Of a stretch of DNA of 64,000 nucleotides, positions 32,832 to 45,992 are shown piece by piece; the first letter of the stretch is position 1; every line of letters starts with the position of its first letter. The translations under genes and the position numbers were made by a program. This stretch comes from Gigaspora rosea (taxonomy: Eukaryota > Glomeromycota > Glomeromycetes > Diversisporales > Gigasporaceae): the NCBI GenBank assembly GCA_003550325.1, contig QKWP01001997.1, positions 1 to 64,000 of the forward strand, written 5' to 3'. The notes beneath the pieces are model-generated. The model was not told the origin of the DNA and did not search any database. It worked only from the letters and a program-made list of their open reading frames with translations.

Positions 32832-33339
32832 TTTGAGTCTTTAGGTACTACTAGCAATGCGAATTAACGTACATTCAACAAGGTGGTAATAAAACCCAAG
32901 TTGTTTTTATACTTGTATCGTTTGGTCGTTTTTGTTGTGTTGTTTGGCCGTTTACTTGTGCTGGGTTGTTTGGGTTTTTTTTTAGTGTTGTTTGGTCGCA
33001 GAAAGTTACTATTATTAAAAAAATAAATATATTTATTAAATATGTACTTCAAATTAACTATGTTGATTTAAATTCTACTTCTTCTAATTTTACTGGTGAA
33101 ACCCCTCTCCACCTCATCTCCACCTCATCTCCACCTCATCTCCACCTCATCTCCAACGTCTAACCTTGGTTCTTAATTGGCTAGGAAAGATAGAATCTTG
33201 TTAATCGTTTGTTGAAGATCTTAATAATATAATTCGAAAACATCACACAAGCTATCTGATTGGTGTAATTTGTTATTTATTTTTTGAAAATCTTAATCAC
33301 ATTATTCACAGATATCACCCGGATCAGCCCAAATCCGCC

Positions 33340-33580
33340 CATATGTAGTGTTGTCATGGAAAAGCTTTGGTAATGTTGTTAGTTGAAATACTTAATTTAG
33401 TCAACTATTTAGGCAATTAGTATCTAAATATTTTGATATGGCATTATTTTTTTTCGAAATGTCAAAAGTCTAAATTTGCCTAAATGTTTAAATAGTTAAC
33501 TAAATAAATACTATGTGACTAAATATCTAAATAGTTGACTAAATATAATACTATATGACTAAATGTAAGACTCTGTTTAA
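33340..33580. other. Region right of the RAG1-like transposon
   Basis: Repeated TAAATAGTTGACTAAATA-type words (33395-33560) form a loose inverted/tandem structure. No gene. Confidence 0.4.
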
Positions 33581-33583
33581 TTA

Positions 33584-33775
33584 TAGCACTTTGCAAAAAG
33601 TGTGACCCTGTGATTTACATGGTGATGATAGCAGAAAATTTTAATTCCCTATTGATCCTTATTTTCATCAAAAATGTCTATATCCAAAATTATTAAAATT
33701 CTTCAAGAATTGAAAATTGGCTAATTTTTCGTGACAACATGATCTGCAGAGATCACACATTTTTGCAAAGTGCAA
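33584..33775. mobile_element. TA-flanked MITE (GCACTTTGCAAAAA family)
   Basis: TATAGCACTTTGCAAAAAG at the left and the inverse TTTTTGCAAAGTGCAATA at the right, with GTGACCCTGTGATTT inside. A second copy lies at 60453-60681. Confidence 0.75.
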
Positions 33776-33789
33776 TAAGCTCTGGTATA

Positions 33790-36435
33790 GCTTTAAAACA
33801 ACCAAAAAACTTTGTACATTGCTTTATATTATTTGTAAAACCTAATAACTTACAGTATTAAATAATAAAAATAGAATCTAATCAGGCACTAAATACAAAA
33901 AATAACTATAAAGATTTAGAATTCGATCATCGATTCTAAATGATTTTGAGGTTTCAGTTATCGATTTTGATTTTTAAATCGATTTGCATCTCTACTTCGT
34001 GATATTTATATACAGTTTCGTTACAATAGCAATGCAGGAACCTGAAACAGATGCTGCAGGATGATACTATGATTCTCTTTAGCTTTATGGCATATATTAG
34101 ACATTTTTCTTATGCTTGTGTTTTCATGTAGTTTCTAATTTAGGATTTCGATAATATTTAGATATTTTAGCAGCCTAAATATTAAATGCCAAAATATTTC
34201 TACAAGCATAAAACAATTTCAGCTAACAATATTAAGCTTTGGACAGTAGTTTGGCCAATTTAGAAAATCTTGACAATTAAATAAAGTAAAATTACTTATC
34301 AGTTATAATAATCAATTTTAATTTTAACCAAAATATGTTTAGAATATAAAAAATATATATAATTATATAATTTGGGTTTTAGTAAGCAGTGCACCTGCAC
34401 TGCAGTGCACCCCTTTTATGTTTCTCAAAATTTTACTAGGGTAACCCCTGCTGAATTTTTAACAAAAAATGATCCTCTCACAATTCTGCACTAATTTTAA
34501 CCCTAATTCTAACTCTAACCCTAACCTAACCCTAATTCTAACTCTAATTATTATTTATATTTGTTGCTATGGGGTGCACAGTGGGTGCACTGTAGTGCAG
34601 AGTGTACTGCTTACTAAAATCCATATAATTTTGACAAATTTATTAATTATTAAAGCATGAACAAGCTTTGAACAATCTTTTATATTTGGACATTTTGGAC
34701 ATAGGCAAAATCAAAAAGTTTTTGGACAATTAAAATGTACAATACTGCTTATAAGTATAAACAAGTTATGCACCTGCTTATATACTGGAATTTTATTTTT
34801 TTAGTTTGATTTGCAATAGTATTATCATCTCAAAATGTTTAATGCTTAAATTAAATTTTTGAACTGTTTATTTAAGTAGATTTATGATTATTTTATTGTG
34901 TGATAAATTTTTATATTTCTTATACAAAAATGTGTCTTAGTAAATAGTTTTCATGTTAGTAATATTAAAAGTTGTAGTCTTAAAGTTTATTAACTTTTGA
35001 AATTTGTAATTTAATATCAAGTAGTACTGTAATAAGTTTAAAGTTGTAAATATGGTATATTTGTATTAGTTTTTTTAATTTGTTTTCTGGTTCTAAAGCA
35101 ACTTGTTTGAAGTGTTATTTTAGTTGGATTTATAAATGTATTATAGTATTATAAGTATTTTTTTTTTGTAAGTTATAGGTTAAGATTTTATCAGAAATAA
35201 TAGGGCCATAGTGGTAATCTTATTAATAATAATAGATAATTCTGATACATTTAAAAAATATAAGAAATTAAATTTTTATATATTACTTAGCAATAAAAAT
35301 ATATATATATAATATATGAGTATTTATATAACCTATTTGTAAAAAAAAATTTAGATTACCCCTGACAGTTTTAGACCTATACTATATAAAAATCATCTGG
35401 TTTATTGTTACTAATTTATTTAAACTTACTAATTAGAGTATTTAATAATTACAATTGACCATCTGATTGGTATATTTTTCATTATTTGAACTGGTTTTTA
35501 GACCAGTTCTGAATTAATTCTTAAAAGTCTAATTCAGATTTATATACTGAATTCTGGAATTATTACAATATGTTAATGTTATATTTTTAAAAAATGATCT
35601 ATTCAACTTTTAGTTTTAATTCAGAGATAAATAACATCTCTAGATTATAAAAAAAATAAATGCATTGCAATTAACTTTATTAAGAATCTATAATTTAAAA
35701 TAAAATAACTTCCAAATTATATAATTTTATTATATATAATTTGATAAATATAAATTTATTTTTTTATCAGTATGTATTAAATAATGCATGTTTCTTTGTA
35801 TAATATAATTGTTAATAATTTATAATTAGCATTTTTTACTAATATAAATGCTCTAAATAGAAATAATGCCAGTACCATATTAAATAACAAGTGTTTTTTG
35901 TACAATATACGATTGTAGATAGTATTCTTTTCTAATGCAATGCTATAATTTGATCTGTATAATTATTTAATAAAGTTCTAATCTTTCTTTTTTTTTAATT
36001 CAATAATTCTACTTTTTTTGTTTATTAAGAACAATAACTATTGCTACAATATAGTAAGTACAAATAATCATTAAAACATTCTACTATAAAAAGAAATTTT
36101 CCTAGTAATAAATACCCAAAGTGATTTGCTATAACAACATTTTGTCTTAATTAAAAGTACTCTAATTTGCTAAAGCTTTTGTATATCTAAAAATATGCCC
36201 TCTTATTATTTTGTATACAATATAAAGATCCTTTTTCTTGTTTTTAAAATTTTTCCTTTTCACAAAGAGCACATAAAAAAAGAGGAAAAGTAAAAAAATC
36301 ACAATAAAAGTAAATACAAATTACAAAAGAAATAAAAAAAGGAAAAAACAAAAAAACAAAAGATGACAAATACAAAAAAGAATAGAAAAAAAGAAAAAAA
36401 AACAAAAAAAAAACAACAAAAAGAAAAAACAAAAG
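33790..36435. other. AT-rich DNA with one MITE
   Basis: A MITE at 34379-34620 has ends TTAGTAAGCAGTGCACCTGC and inverse GTACTGCTTACTAA, with a CCCTAACCTAACCCTAA-type core. From 36245 to 36432 the plus strand is almost pure A/G/C without T (AAAAAGA-rich), a low-complexity tract. No gene is seen. Confidence 0.55.
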
Positions 36436-36440
36436 AAATA

Positions 36441-37195
36441 CAGTCTGACCTCTCTATAGTCACACCCTATATAGTCACACCTCTATATAAGCACCTAATA
36501 TTGTGCGACAGACTTAAAATATAGTAAAAACCTCATTATAGTCACAAATAACCTATAATCACTATCACAAAAAAATTTTGATTTTTCATCAATTTTATTA
36601 ATAAAAAACCCTCGTTATAATCACAAATTTTGATAAATATATAGATTATAATATCTGATTGGCCAATATTTATATTTATGTTTATTTAAAATATTCTATT
36701 AAAAATTCTTAAAGGTTTGACAACAAATAACTTTTGATACAGTCATCCGATTTGGATGAAACAGCTACCAAAATGTTCATCTCGATGAGATGATTCTAAT
36801 GAGCCTAAGATCGCTAAAATCCAATTACAGGCTCCTGTGATTGTTAAGGATTTGTGTCATTTCATATATTTAAGAATTGATTAAATGTAAAATCTAAATA
36901 AAATATCCTTAATGATCTTAGCATTTTGTAGCTAAATTTGGACAATTTTAGACTCTTTAGAATTGACTCATTGAGTCAAACACATGTCATTTTATCCAAA
37001 TTGGGCCAATGGATCAAAGTTTTTTACTATCAAACATTTTAAATTTTTTAATAGTATTTCAAATATTCGCAAAAATATTATTTATTTGTCTTTGGTCATG
37101 TGACCATAGCAAGGTATTTTATTTATAGTCACACCTCTATATACAATCACCAAAATAGGGCGCGACCAACTTGTGATTATAGAGAGGTCTGACTG
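36441..37195. mobile_element. Tc1/mariner-pogo-like MITE, 755 bp
   Basis: CAGTCTGACCTCTCTATAGT at the left and its inverse ACTATAATCTC-like AGAGAGGTCTGACTG at the right, flanked by TA on both sides. It shares its full architecture with 18451-19155. No transposase. Confidence 0.85.
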
Positions 37196-37199
37196 TATT

Positions 37200-39976
37200 A
37201 AAACTAATTTAGACAATAATAAAAAATCAGATTAAAAAATACATAATCTTTTAAATTTAGCTCTACTCTAAATTTAGTCCAAATTATATATCTGATATAT
37301 AATTATATTTAGAGTAAAGTTAACCTTGCAAAAATTTTCTAGAAAGGTCTTCATTTGATTAATACATTCCCTGTTCTACACATAAGTAGCTATATAATTT
37401 CTTGTGACTTCTGTTCCCAATTTGAAATGCAGTTCTTTTGAAAGAATAAGCTAAATTTTCTAATTTTATTATGGTAAAAAAATTATTTTAAAAACTCCAA
37501 GAAAAGCAAAAATAGTAGTGATAATTTTTAAATTTTCTAAAGAGTATATTAAAAAACATATTTGCTATTCTCCTTGTAAGCTATATACAAAGAACTAGAG
37601 TTAATATCTCTATTCAGATTTATATATCCAGATATATACTATGTCATATGATATAACATGACATAGTGTTTATAGTATTTTTATATCTGAATATAAATAA
37701 ATCTGGATTTAAATTTAAATCTGGATATATACTATAATAAAACCAGATTAATCCAGATATAAAAAATATATCTGGATAGAAGTATTAACTCTACAAAAAA
37801 CTTAAGACTTATTTCTCTAAAATTTTGTAAAAAATGTACCACCTCTTCTAGTTATTTTGTATACTAAAATATTGGTTTGTATGCCAAATATTTGAGAGAG
37901 TTCTAATAGGATAAAAGATACAAGAACTCTTTATAAAACTATTACTTTGTAGTACTTCTTTTTTTGATCTAGCAAATTTTTTGTTCTTTAGTTTGTAGAA
38001 AAATTTGGTACGAGTGATTGTCAGAAAGAGTTTTTGATTAGTCTAATCTATCTAGTTATTATTAATATATATTATTAATAATAAAATTGCATATTAATTT
38101 TGTTAAAATTACTAATAATAAAAGTTATTTATTTTGTAAAAATTAAAGCAGTATATTTGTTTTATAAATATAGGTTTGCCTTTTTTGATTCCTTAAACTG
38201 TAATCTAGGCCAATTAGTCTAGATTTTTTAGAAACTTTTATAATTTTTTAAATAAAATAAAATTTTATTAATAATAAGAGGTATACTTTATTTATAAAAT
38301 ATTTTTTAAAATATACAAGTCACTCTCATTATAGTGAACACTCAATATAGTGAAAATTGGCTATAGTAAAGAATTTTTATAAAACAGAATTATTATTACT
38401 ATAACAAAAGGCTCTCGATATATAAAATAATTGTTACTTCTAATACAAGTCTTAATTTTTATAAGCAAATCACAAAAATGCAATAATAAAAACTATAATC
38501 CTTTATATATGCTATAATATTGTAATAAAAACTATAGCTTTAAAAGAACCCTGAAGAACTCTGATACAACTCAAATCTAAGTTTGTATAAAATAGAGCAA
38601 AATTTGAAAATTTACTATATAAAAATGCAACATTTGATGAATTTCTATACAAAATTTCTTTTTAAAATCATCTGAGTTGTATTAGAGTTCTTTGGGTTCT
38701 GCTTTAAACCTAATATTTATAGAGTTTGCCAAAAAATTATTAATTTTTTTGTTAAAAATTTTTCTAAATTTGTTTATTTTTAGCTTATAAGCAACTTAAT
38801 TACTAATTTGGATATAATCCACAGAATTTCTATATTAGAATTTGGGGCAAAGTCATATGAAATTTTTGTATACTGAAATCTGATCATTATACAATAAAAG
38901 TATTTTTTATCAAGTTAATTGCCAAAGTCAAATAATTAAAAGTTGTAGAGCTCACTAAAATGCACCTAATATGATTATATCATTCAAATTGGCCTAATAG
39001 AGACTGAGATATTACTAAAAAAACTGTTGACTAACTATATAAAATTTTTATAAAAATTTATATAGTCAGCTAATTGTTTTTTAGTAACATCTTAGTCTTT
39101 GCTAGGCCAATTTGAATAATATAATCACTATTAGATGCATCTCAGTGAGCTTTACAACTTTCAATTATTTGATTTGGCTATTAATTTGATAAAAAAAAAT
39201 TTTATTGTATGCTGCTCAGATTCCAGCATATAATAAAAATTTATATTGTACTTATTACCAAAATTTACTATTGTTCCCAATATAGTAATACTGTGATCCT
39301 ATTTGGATTATTAATTAAGCTCATATTAGCCAATTTGGTTTAACCCAAAATCAACCAACTAAAATCAAGAATTATACACAAAAATTTATTACAAAGTGAA
39401 TTTTTATAATTAAGTACATAGAAAATTACAAAATTCATATATTTAATTATAAGCCAAAAATAAATTAAAAAGGCTATTTTTTGAATTTAGCTTTTAAAAT
39501 TACTTTTGATAGTTAACAACCTATCAAACAATGCCCAACCCATTATAAAACGCCTAAATATTTTAATAAGCAGTAAAAGTTCTTTCTTTCTATAGCTTTG
39601 TATAGTTCTTTTATTGAGTTTTATTAGTTTTTTTAACTTGTTTAGATCTCAAAAAAGCTCTTTTGTTAGTTGTACCAAGTATTTCATTTGTTGTTTTCAA
39701 TATCACTTAGGAGCAAATTTTATGTAACAGTTTATCAAAAAAGGCCTAAAAAATCAAATCAGCTAATATGTTTTTCCTATGATATAAAATTAAATACACC
39801 TATAATATAATTCTTATTTTAAATATTATTAAAAAAATTAAATATTTTAAGTTTTAAAAAAGTAGATTATAAGCATATTTATAGCAATTTTAGACAAATT
39901 TGTTTGAATTCGTTTACAGTTTAAAGGATAATATTTACAATTCAAAAACAGTTTACTTATTAGAAGTTTGCTATTT
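37200..39976. other. Repeat-rich, gene-free DNA
   Basis: A palindromic MITE at 37598-37791 (GAGTTAATATC...TATTAACTC, TA on both sides, inner CTATGTCAT / ATGACATAG pair). A larger foldback at about 38812-39320 (TTGGATATAATCCACAGAAT...GATCCTATTTGGATTATTAA) is related to 47828-48207. No gene. Confidence 0.6.
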
Positions 39977-40305
39977 ATCACCACCGATGATCATCACCGG
40001 TGTTCAATTTACCAATTAAAATTCAGGATCAGGTGTAACATGTAGATCAATTTTTGTGTAACAAAAACAAAAAATTTTTAAAAAATTCCTAAAATTGCTT
40101 CTAACCTAAAATTTTGCCTATGAAACTACTTTTTTTTATGCAAAAAAAAAAATTCCCTATAAAATTTTGGTATAAACTATACCCCCTGCCCCATCCCAGT
40201 TCTCACTCTTACCCTAATATTAAAAAGATTTAATTTTTATTTAGTTTGTTTTGTTTATTTTGTTTTATGCATTGTAGATCACCGGTAATGATCACCAGTG
40301 GTGAT
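39977..40305. mobile_element. MITE with ATCACC-type TIRs
   Basis: ATCACCACCGATGATCATCA at the left, inverse of TGATCACCAGTGGTGAT at the right. A related sequence is nested at about 40998-41340 (TCACCTCATGTGATGCACC, TTACACCTGATTTTATG). Confidence 0.7.
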
Positions 40306-40596
40306 TTGTAGTAATTTTCTACTTATTATTGTTACAATTACTATAAAAACTAGTACTTTATATTTATATAGCCTTACTATATATAAATTTTCTAATAAGT
40401 TAACTTAGACCATTAAATTTAAATATTTCTTCTTTATGATTTAACTGTTTTTTTCTTTTTAAAGTACCTGCTTGAGCATAGGTTTTATTCAGTTTACTTT
40501 TTAGAAATTATACTTGAATAAGAGTACAACTTACTATATATAATTTTTGGTATTTAATTTAAGTAGTTTACCCAAAGATTCTACACTAGTGCCATA

Positions 40597-41721
40597 CAGT
40601 GTTGGAAATCTTATTTTTTCTTATGAGAACATAACTTTTAATTTGAGAACATTTGCAAAATTTAAAATGTTCTCTATTAAATTTTTTTTGAGAACATTAA
40701 GTTTAAAAAATATGTTCTCTATGTAACTATATAAAGTAATAAAAATTATTTTATTAATATAGAGGTTTAAAATAATTTAGTTTATAAATATATAATTGTT
40801 AGTTAGTTGAATAAAAAATAATTTAGTTATTCTCAAATTACAAAAAAATTTTTGATTATATAATTTATTGATTTATTCATTCCAATTTTATAAAGTTTTT
40901 TTTAGTTTATTAAATTAGCATTTTTTTTTATACTGTAATTTGTACAGTATATTTATTTTTTTTTATAAATATTTATATAAAGAGTAAATTTATTTATCAC
41001 CTCATGTGATGCACCTTATATGTTACTCTTACAATTAAATTTCAAGATCAGGTGTAATGTTACATGATCAAAAAATTCAAAACAAATGTTTGTTTGGTCA
41101 AAAATCGTCTATAACTTAAAATTGAGTATATGAAACTACTCTTAGGATTATAACAAAAAATTCCTTGCAAAATTTTACTATAAAACCCTCCTCTCACCAA
41201 TATACACAATCTATACCTTACTCTAACTCTAACTAATAAAAAAATGGGTTATTTTAATTGTTTTGATTTTACTGTACATTACACCTGATTTTATGATCTG
41301 TGACAGGTGCAACAACATTGCATGTACGATGTATAAATTATTTCTTATATAAATAGTTTTTATTTTTATTTTTATTTTATAATTTTAGTTAAATAAATTA
41401 TATTTTTTATTATTTTATCATTAATAATTTTTAAATATATTAATTAAAAATAAAAATTAAAAAATAATAATAACTAAAAGAAGTATAAAGGTATCATAGT
41501 ATGAGAGAAAGAATGAAAAAGAAAAATAAGTGTAAGAAAAAGAGAGTGTGAATGAGAATGAGAAAGAGAAAAAGATAGAGAGAAGAAAAAAAAAGAGAAA
41601 ATGAAAAAGAGAGAAAGAAAAATTTTTACTATTTGAGAACATAAAAAAATTTTTGAGAACATTAAATTACATAAATAAGTTTTAATAAGAACATAAATTT
41701 CAAACTAGATTTTTAACACTG
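40597..41721. mobile_element. hAT-like non-autonomous element, 1.1 kb
   Basis: The ends CAGTGTTGGAAATCTTATTT and, reverse-complemented, CAGTGTTAAAAATCTAGTTT are inverted repeats. The flanks GTGCCATA (40589-40596) and GCGCCATA (41722-41729) are an 8-bp target duplication with one difference, as for hAT. It carries a nested ATCACC-family MITE and a purine-rich tract (41470-41620). No transposase. Confidence 0.8.
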
Positions 41722-41729
41722 GCGCCATA

Positions 41730-43380
41730 CCTGCAATCCAATTACAGAAATTTCCCTCTGACCCTCTGCTTCTTAACTAATCTCAACTTTTACTAGGTTA
41801 ATTTCCTCAAGATTCAAAAATAGTGTAGAGAATTCTGAACCATACTTTACCTGTTCAATAAATTCAATACAATATCTCTTTTTATATGCATTCCTTATTG
41901 TCTATATATAGTAGCTGTTAATTATGAATCAAAAGAAGTTAGTAAATTTGTTCAATTTGGTGCTAATACTATTAAATATAGTTTTCTTACTAGCAAATTT
42001 GATGTCAAAATGGACTCAGCAATAATTTATTCTTTTCAATCTTATAAGTTTTGATATTGGTCCCTTTGGGTACAAATATTAAACTACAGTCTACCTATTT
42101 TGTATTGGGTCTCTTTAAATTTTTTAAATCTAGAAAAATAATGATTGAAACTACTAATATTGACTATAATTAAATCTCTATAAATGTGACAAGCCTAAAA
42201 TATGCATTTAAAGAGATATTGCATTTAGAAAGAGCCAATTAAATTGTAGCTTTAAAAATTTGATTAATGGGTTTGGTAACTTTTACTAAAAACTATATAA
42301 TCTATCTTAAATACTTAAATTTAATTGACTATATGCATTTAGAAAGATAGATTAATATAGAAATTTTTTGAAAAAAAGTGCATTTACAAAATATAGAACA
42401 TGTATTTGGCAAAAGTTTTTTCTAACTTTTTTCTTCAAAGTTATTAATAATTTCTCATTAACTGCTTGTTTCTCTTCTTATACTACTTTTTTAGCACTAT
42501 CACTAACAGCATTTATTAAAACTTTTCTTATAATTTCTTATAAACAAGACAAAAGCATGCATTTATAAAAGTTGCATTTATAGAAGTCTAACTACCAAAA
42601 TGCTCATTTCAATGAGATGATTCTAACAAGCCCAAAATTGTTAAAATCCAATTACAGAATCCCAAGATCATTTAATTTTTGTATAATTTTAATAGTAATT
42701 TTTAGAATTACTAATTAATTTCTTTAATATTGAATAGCTTCTGATCCACTAGCATTTTTGAATGATCTCACTGCCAAAATATCATCTCAGTGAGATGATT
42801 CTAACAAGCCCAAAATCATTAAAATCCAATTGCAGGATCTCAAGTCATTAAGGATCCGTATTATGCAGACAATTATTCAATAAATTAGTTTTTATATATA
42901 AAACTAGTGCGACAGGTAGTGCTTCACACTACCCATCTTATACAAAAATTTATAGTTATTATAGTTTATAATTTATATGCAAAAAAATTATTACTAAACT
43001 TGCTAATACAATATATACTAGTTAAAATTGAATTGGTTTATATTAAATATTATAATTCTACTATAATTACATTTTTATTAAACTATTATTTTAGTAACTA
43101 AGTATTCATTAAAGTTTACCATATGTTTTAAAAAAAAAAGCTACAAAAAAACATGAGAGTAGCTTATTTTCAAATTGTTAAATTTTTTGAAAATTGAAAA
43201 TAGTACTAATAAAAAGTTGACCAAATACCAGAAAAATTTTACTATAGTTGTATTTTGATGTTTTGAACAACTTTACTTAATGGACTTTTGAGATTTACTT
43301 AGTAAATTTTGGATTTTTATATGTAGCAACTGCTTACAATTTCTTTAAAAATTTTTAAAAAACAAGGAGTAGCTTCTTTT
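41730..43380. other. Gene-free DNA with degraded MITEs
   Basis: 42171-42597 is a degraded ATAAATGCAA-family MITE. 42600-42870 holds two diverged copies of a CTGCCAAAATGCTCATCTCA-type block also present inside the pogo-like MITEs. No gene. Confidence 0.5.
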
Positions 43381-43399
43381 GGAGATAACTTACATACAG

Positions 43400-45480
43400 T
43401 AGTTTGCATTAACATTATAGAATTATTGTAAAATATTTTGTTACAAAACTTATTTAATAATAATAATATATTGTTAAGTAAGTTTGTATTAAAATTTTTA
43501 TAATTTTAAGTATTGTAAAAAAATTTTATTACAGGACTTACCACTTTAATAATCATAGCATATAATTGAGTTTGCATTAGAATTCATGATTTCTATAGTA
43601 AGTTGCTGTATTCAAATTATTTATTATATTCTAGTAATTGTTAATTCTTTTCATAAGCTTTTATAAAAAATTTATTAAAACTTTACTCATTACTTACTAT
43701 TCTACTAATTATAGTATGTAGTTAGTACAGAAATTTTTATAATAAAAAAACTTTACTAAGCTTATCACTATTTCAATGTTACATAATATGTAGTCAAAGT
43801 TAAGTTAGTTTGTATTGGATTTATTATCATTTCTGTAATAAGTTACTATAAAAATTTTGCTACATACTTACTCATTATTTCAGTAATCACAGTATATGAT
43901 TAAGTTAGGTTTATTAAAATTATTATGAATTTTATTAATTATTGTTAAATCAATATTTGAAAAATGTAATTTCTATTGCAACTTGTAAAAAATTAGTACA
44001 GATTTTACTTTTCAGTATATAGTTAAGGCTGAATTGATTTGCAATTAAAGTTGAACCAGTATGTATTGGAATATTGTATTATCTGTGTAGTTAAGTTGAA
44101 TTAGCTTATATTGGAATTATGTAATTTCTATTATAAGTTGTTGCAAAAAATTTTGTTACAGAGCTTGCTCAATATTCTGTTAACTAAATTATTATTATTG
44201 TTTCTATACTGTTAAGGCTGAATTAGTTCTGTCTTGAATTTATTACAATTTCTATTACAACTTGCTTAAATAATTATGTTATAAAATTTCTTGCTGCTTC
44301 AGTAACTGCTTATATTAATACTAAAATTTTGTGATTTCTATTATAAGTTGCTATAAAAAATTTTGTTATAAAACTTGCTTGCTATTCAGTAACACATAAT
44401 ATAAACTATCATATTGCTAAAAAAAATTTCATAAAAACTTACTTGCTATTCTGGTAGCATAGTGTGTTATGAAATATAATTAGTAAAATTATCAAAATAT
44501 TTATTGTAAGTTATTGTAAAAAATTTTGTCATGAGCTACTATAAAAATTCTGCTGTAAATTTAAAGTTAGTATTGGAATAATTATGATTTCAGTCATAAG
44601 TTACTGCAAAAATTCTGTTATAGGACTTACTTGCTATTCCAGTAATCATATTATATAGTTATTACTCTTTTTTTGATTTAGTTAGATTGATGAATTTTGT
44701 AGATTTTTTCTTTTTTTGTTTGTGAATCATAAATTTATGAGTTCTATATATTTATAAATTCTGAATATAATAATTATTTTAATTGTTAGCTATTTATTTT
44801 GTTTTGATAAAAAATAACTAATAACTACAAATAATTATTATATACAGGATATATTTATATATAAGACCCATGAATTCGCAACAGATAAAAAAAAATTGTA
44901 AAATTCATCAATTCAATTAAATTAAAAAGAGTAATAAATTGAATTGGTTTATATTGTAATTATCAAAATTTTCATGTAATTAAGATTTGGTTAGTTCAAT
45001 TTGAAATTATTGTAATATTGAGTTGCTGTAATGTCATATTAAAATTATTGTAATTTCTATTGAGTTGTAAAAAATTGGCTACAAAACTTTATATTAGTAA
45101 CAGGTAAGTTTGTTTACATTAAAATTTCAAACCTTTATTATAAGTTATTGAAAAAATTGAAACAGAACTTACTTGCTATTCTAGTGATCACAGTATATAA
45201 TTGAGTTTAGTCAGAATTTTAAGCAACTAAAGCTTAGTTTATATTGAAATTATTGTAATTTCTATTATAAACACTAAAAAATTTTGTCACAAAACTTATT
45301 TGTTATTCTAGTGGTCATGAGTGAGTTGGTTTGTACTTAAATTTTTATAATTTCTATTGCAAATTATTGTGTTTTGCTATTCAGTAACCAGAAAATGTTG
45401 TTGAAGTTGAGCTAATTTAGTTTGCTAAAATTATTGTAATTACTATAAGAAAGTTTGTTAACAAATTCACTTTCTATTTC
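43400..45480. repeat. Degenerate tandem array, unit about 110-130 bp
   Basis: Repeating words in fixed order: AATTTCTATTATAAGTTGCT, AAAAATTTTGTTACA, AACTTACTTGCTATTC, TAGTAATCACAGTATATA, GTTTGTATTAAAATT. I see roughly 15 diverged units. It is interrupted at about 44650-44950 by an unrelated foldback (AGTTAGATTGATGAATTTT against, reverse-complemented, a match near 44920). Confidence 0.7.
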
Positions 45481-45992
45481 ATTAGTATTTCAATGATATA
45501 TTAGTATAGAGTATATTTGAATATTCTACATACAATGAATCAGTGATAGTAAATGATCTGATCATTTGCCTATTTTGCAAATAATCTGAAATAACTTCAG
45601 AATAAATGGTTATTATAGTTATTTAAATTCTGGGTCATTTAAAAATTACTCATGACTAAATAACTCAGATCATTTGGAAATGCCCTGGCTATTTAAGAAT
45701 GGCCTGAGTCATTTGCAATTAGTGGGTTATTTAAAGTTTTATTAGAAAATTAAAAAAATAGTTAACTTATATTTTTTTAACAGTTTTATTAAATAAATAC
45801 TTATAAATTGTATTTATTAAGTATTTAGTGCTCTTTAAGTATTTATTTGTATTTAAAATAAATAGTTATTTTATTGTTAAAATATAATATAACTTGAATC
45901 CTAATTTTAATAATTATTTTATAAATAATTTATAAATATATAAATTTATAATAAAATTATTTAAATCTAATGTTTTTAAATTGCTATATAAT

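Larger units (their letters stand above)
29798..33339. mobile_element. RAG1-like DNA transposon with TIRs, 3.54 kb
   Basis: The left end reads GGCGGATTTTAGCTGATC then TACGTGATA. The right end, reverse-complemented, reads GGCGGATTTGGGCTGATC then CGGGTGATA. They match at 22 of the first 27 bases. Both ends are flanked by CATATG (29792-29797 and 33340-33345). That may be a 6-bp target duplication, but since CATATG is a palindrome it could also belong to the inverted repeat. Inside are the two converging genes, a 12-bp microsatellite (about four CTCATCTCCACC units, 33112-33154) and little else. The long transposase frame suggests a young insertion. Confidence 0.8.

Noticed and set aside
36244-36432. 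62-codon minus-strand frame rich in F
   Set aside because: It is the reverse of a polypurine low-complexity tract.
41457-41662. Ser/Phe-rich minus-strand frames
   Set aside because: Reverse of a GA-rich tract inside a hAT-like element.
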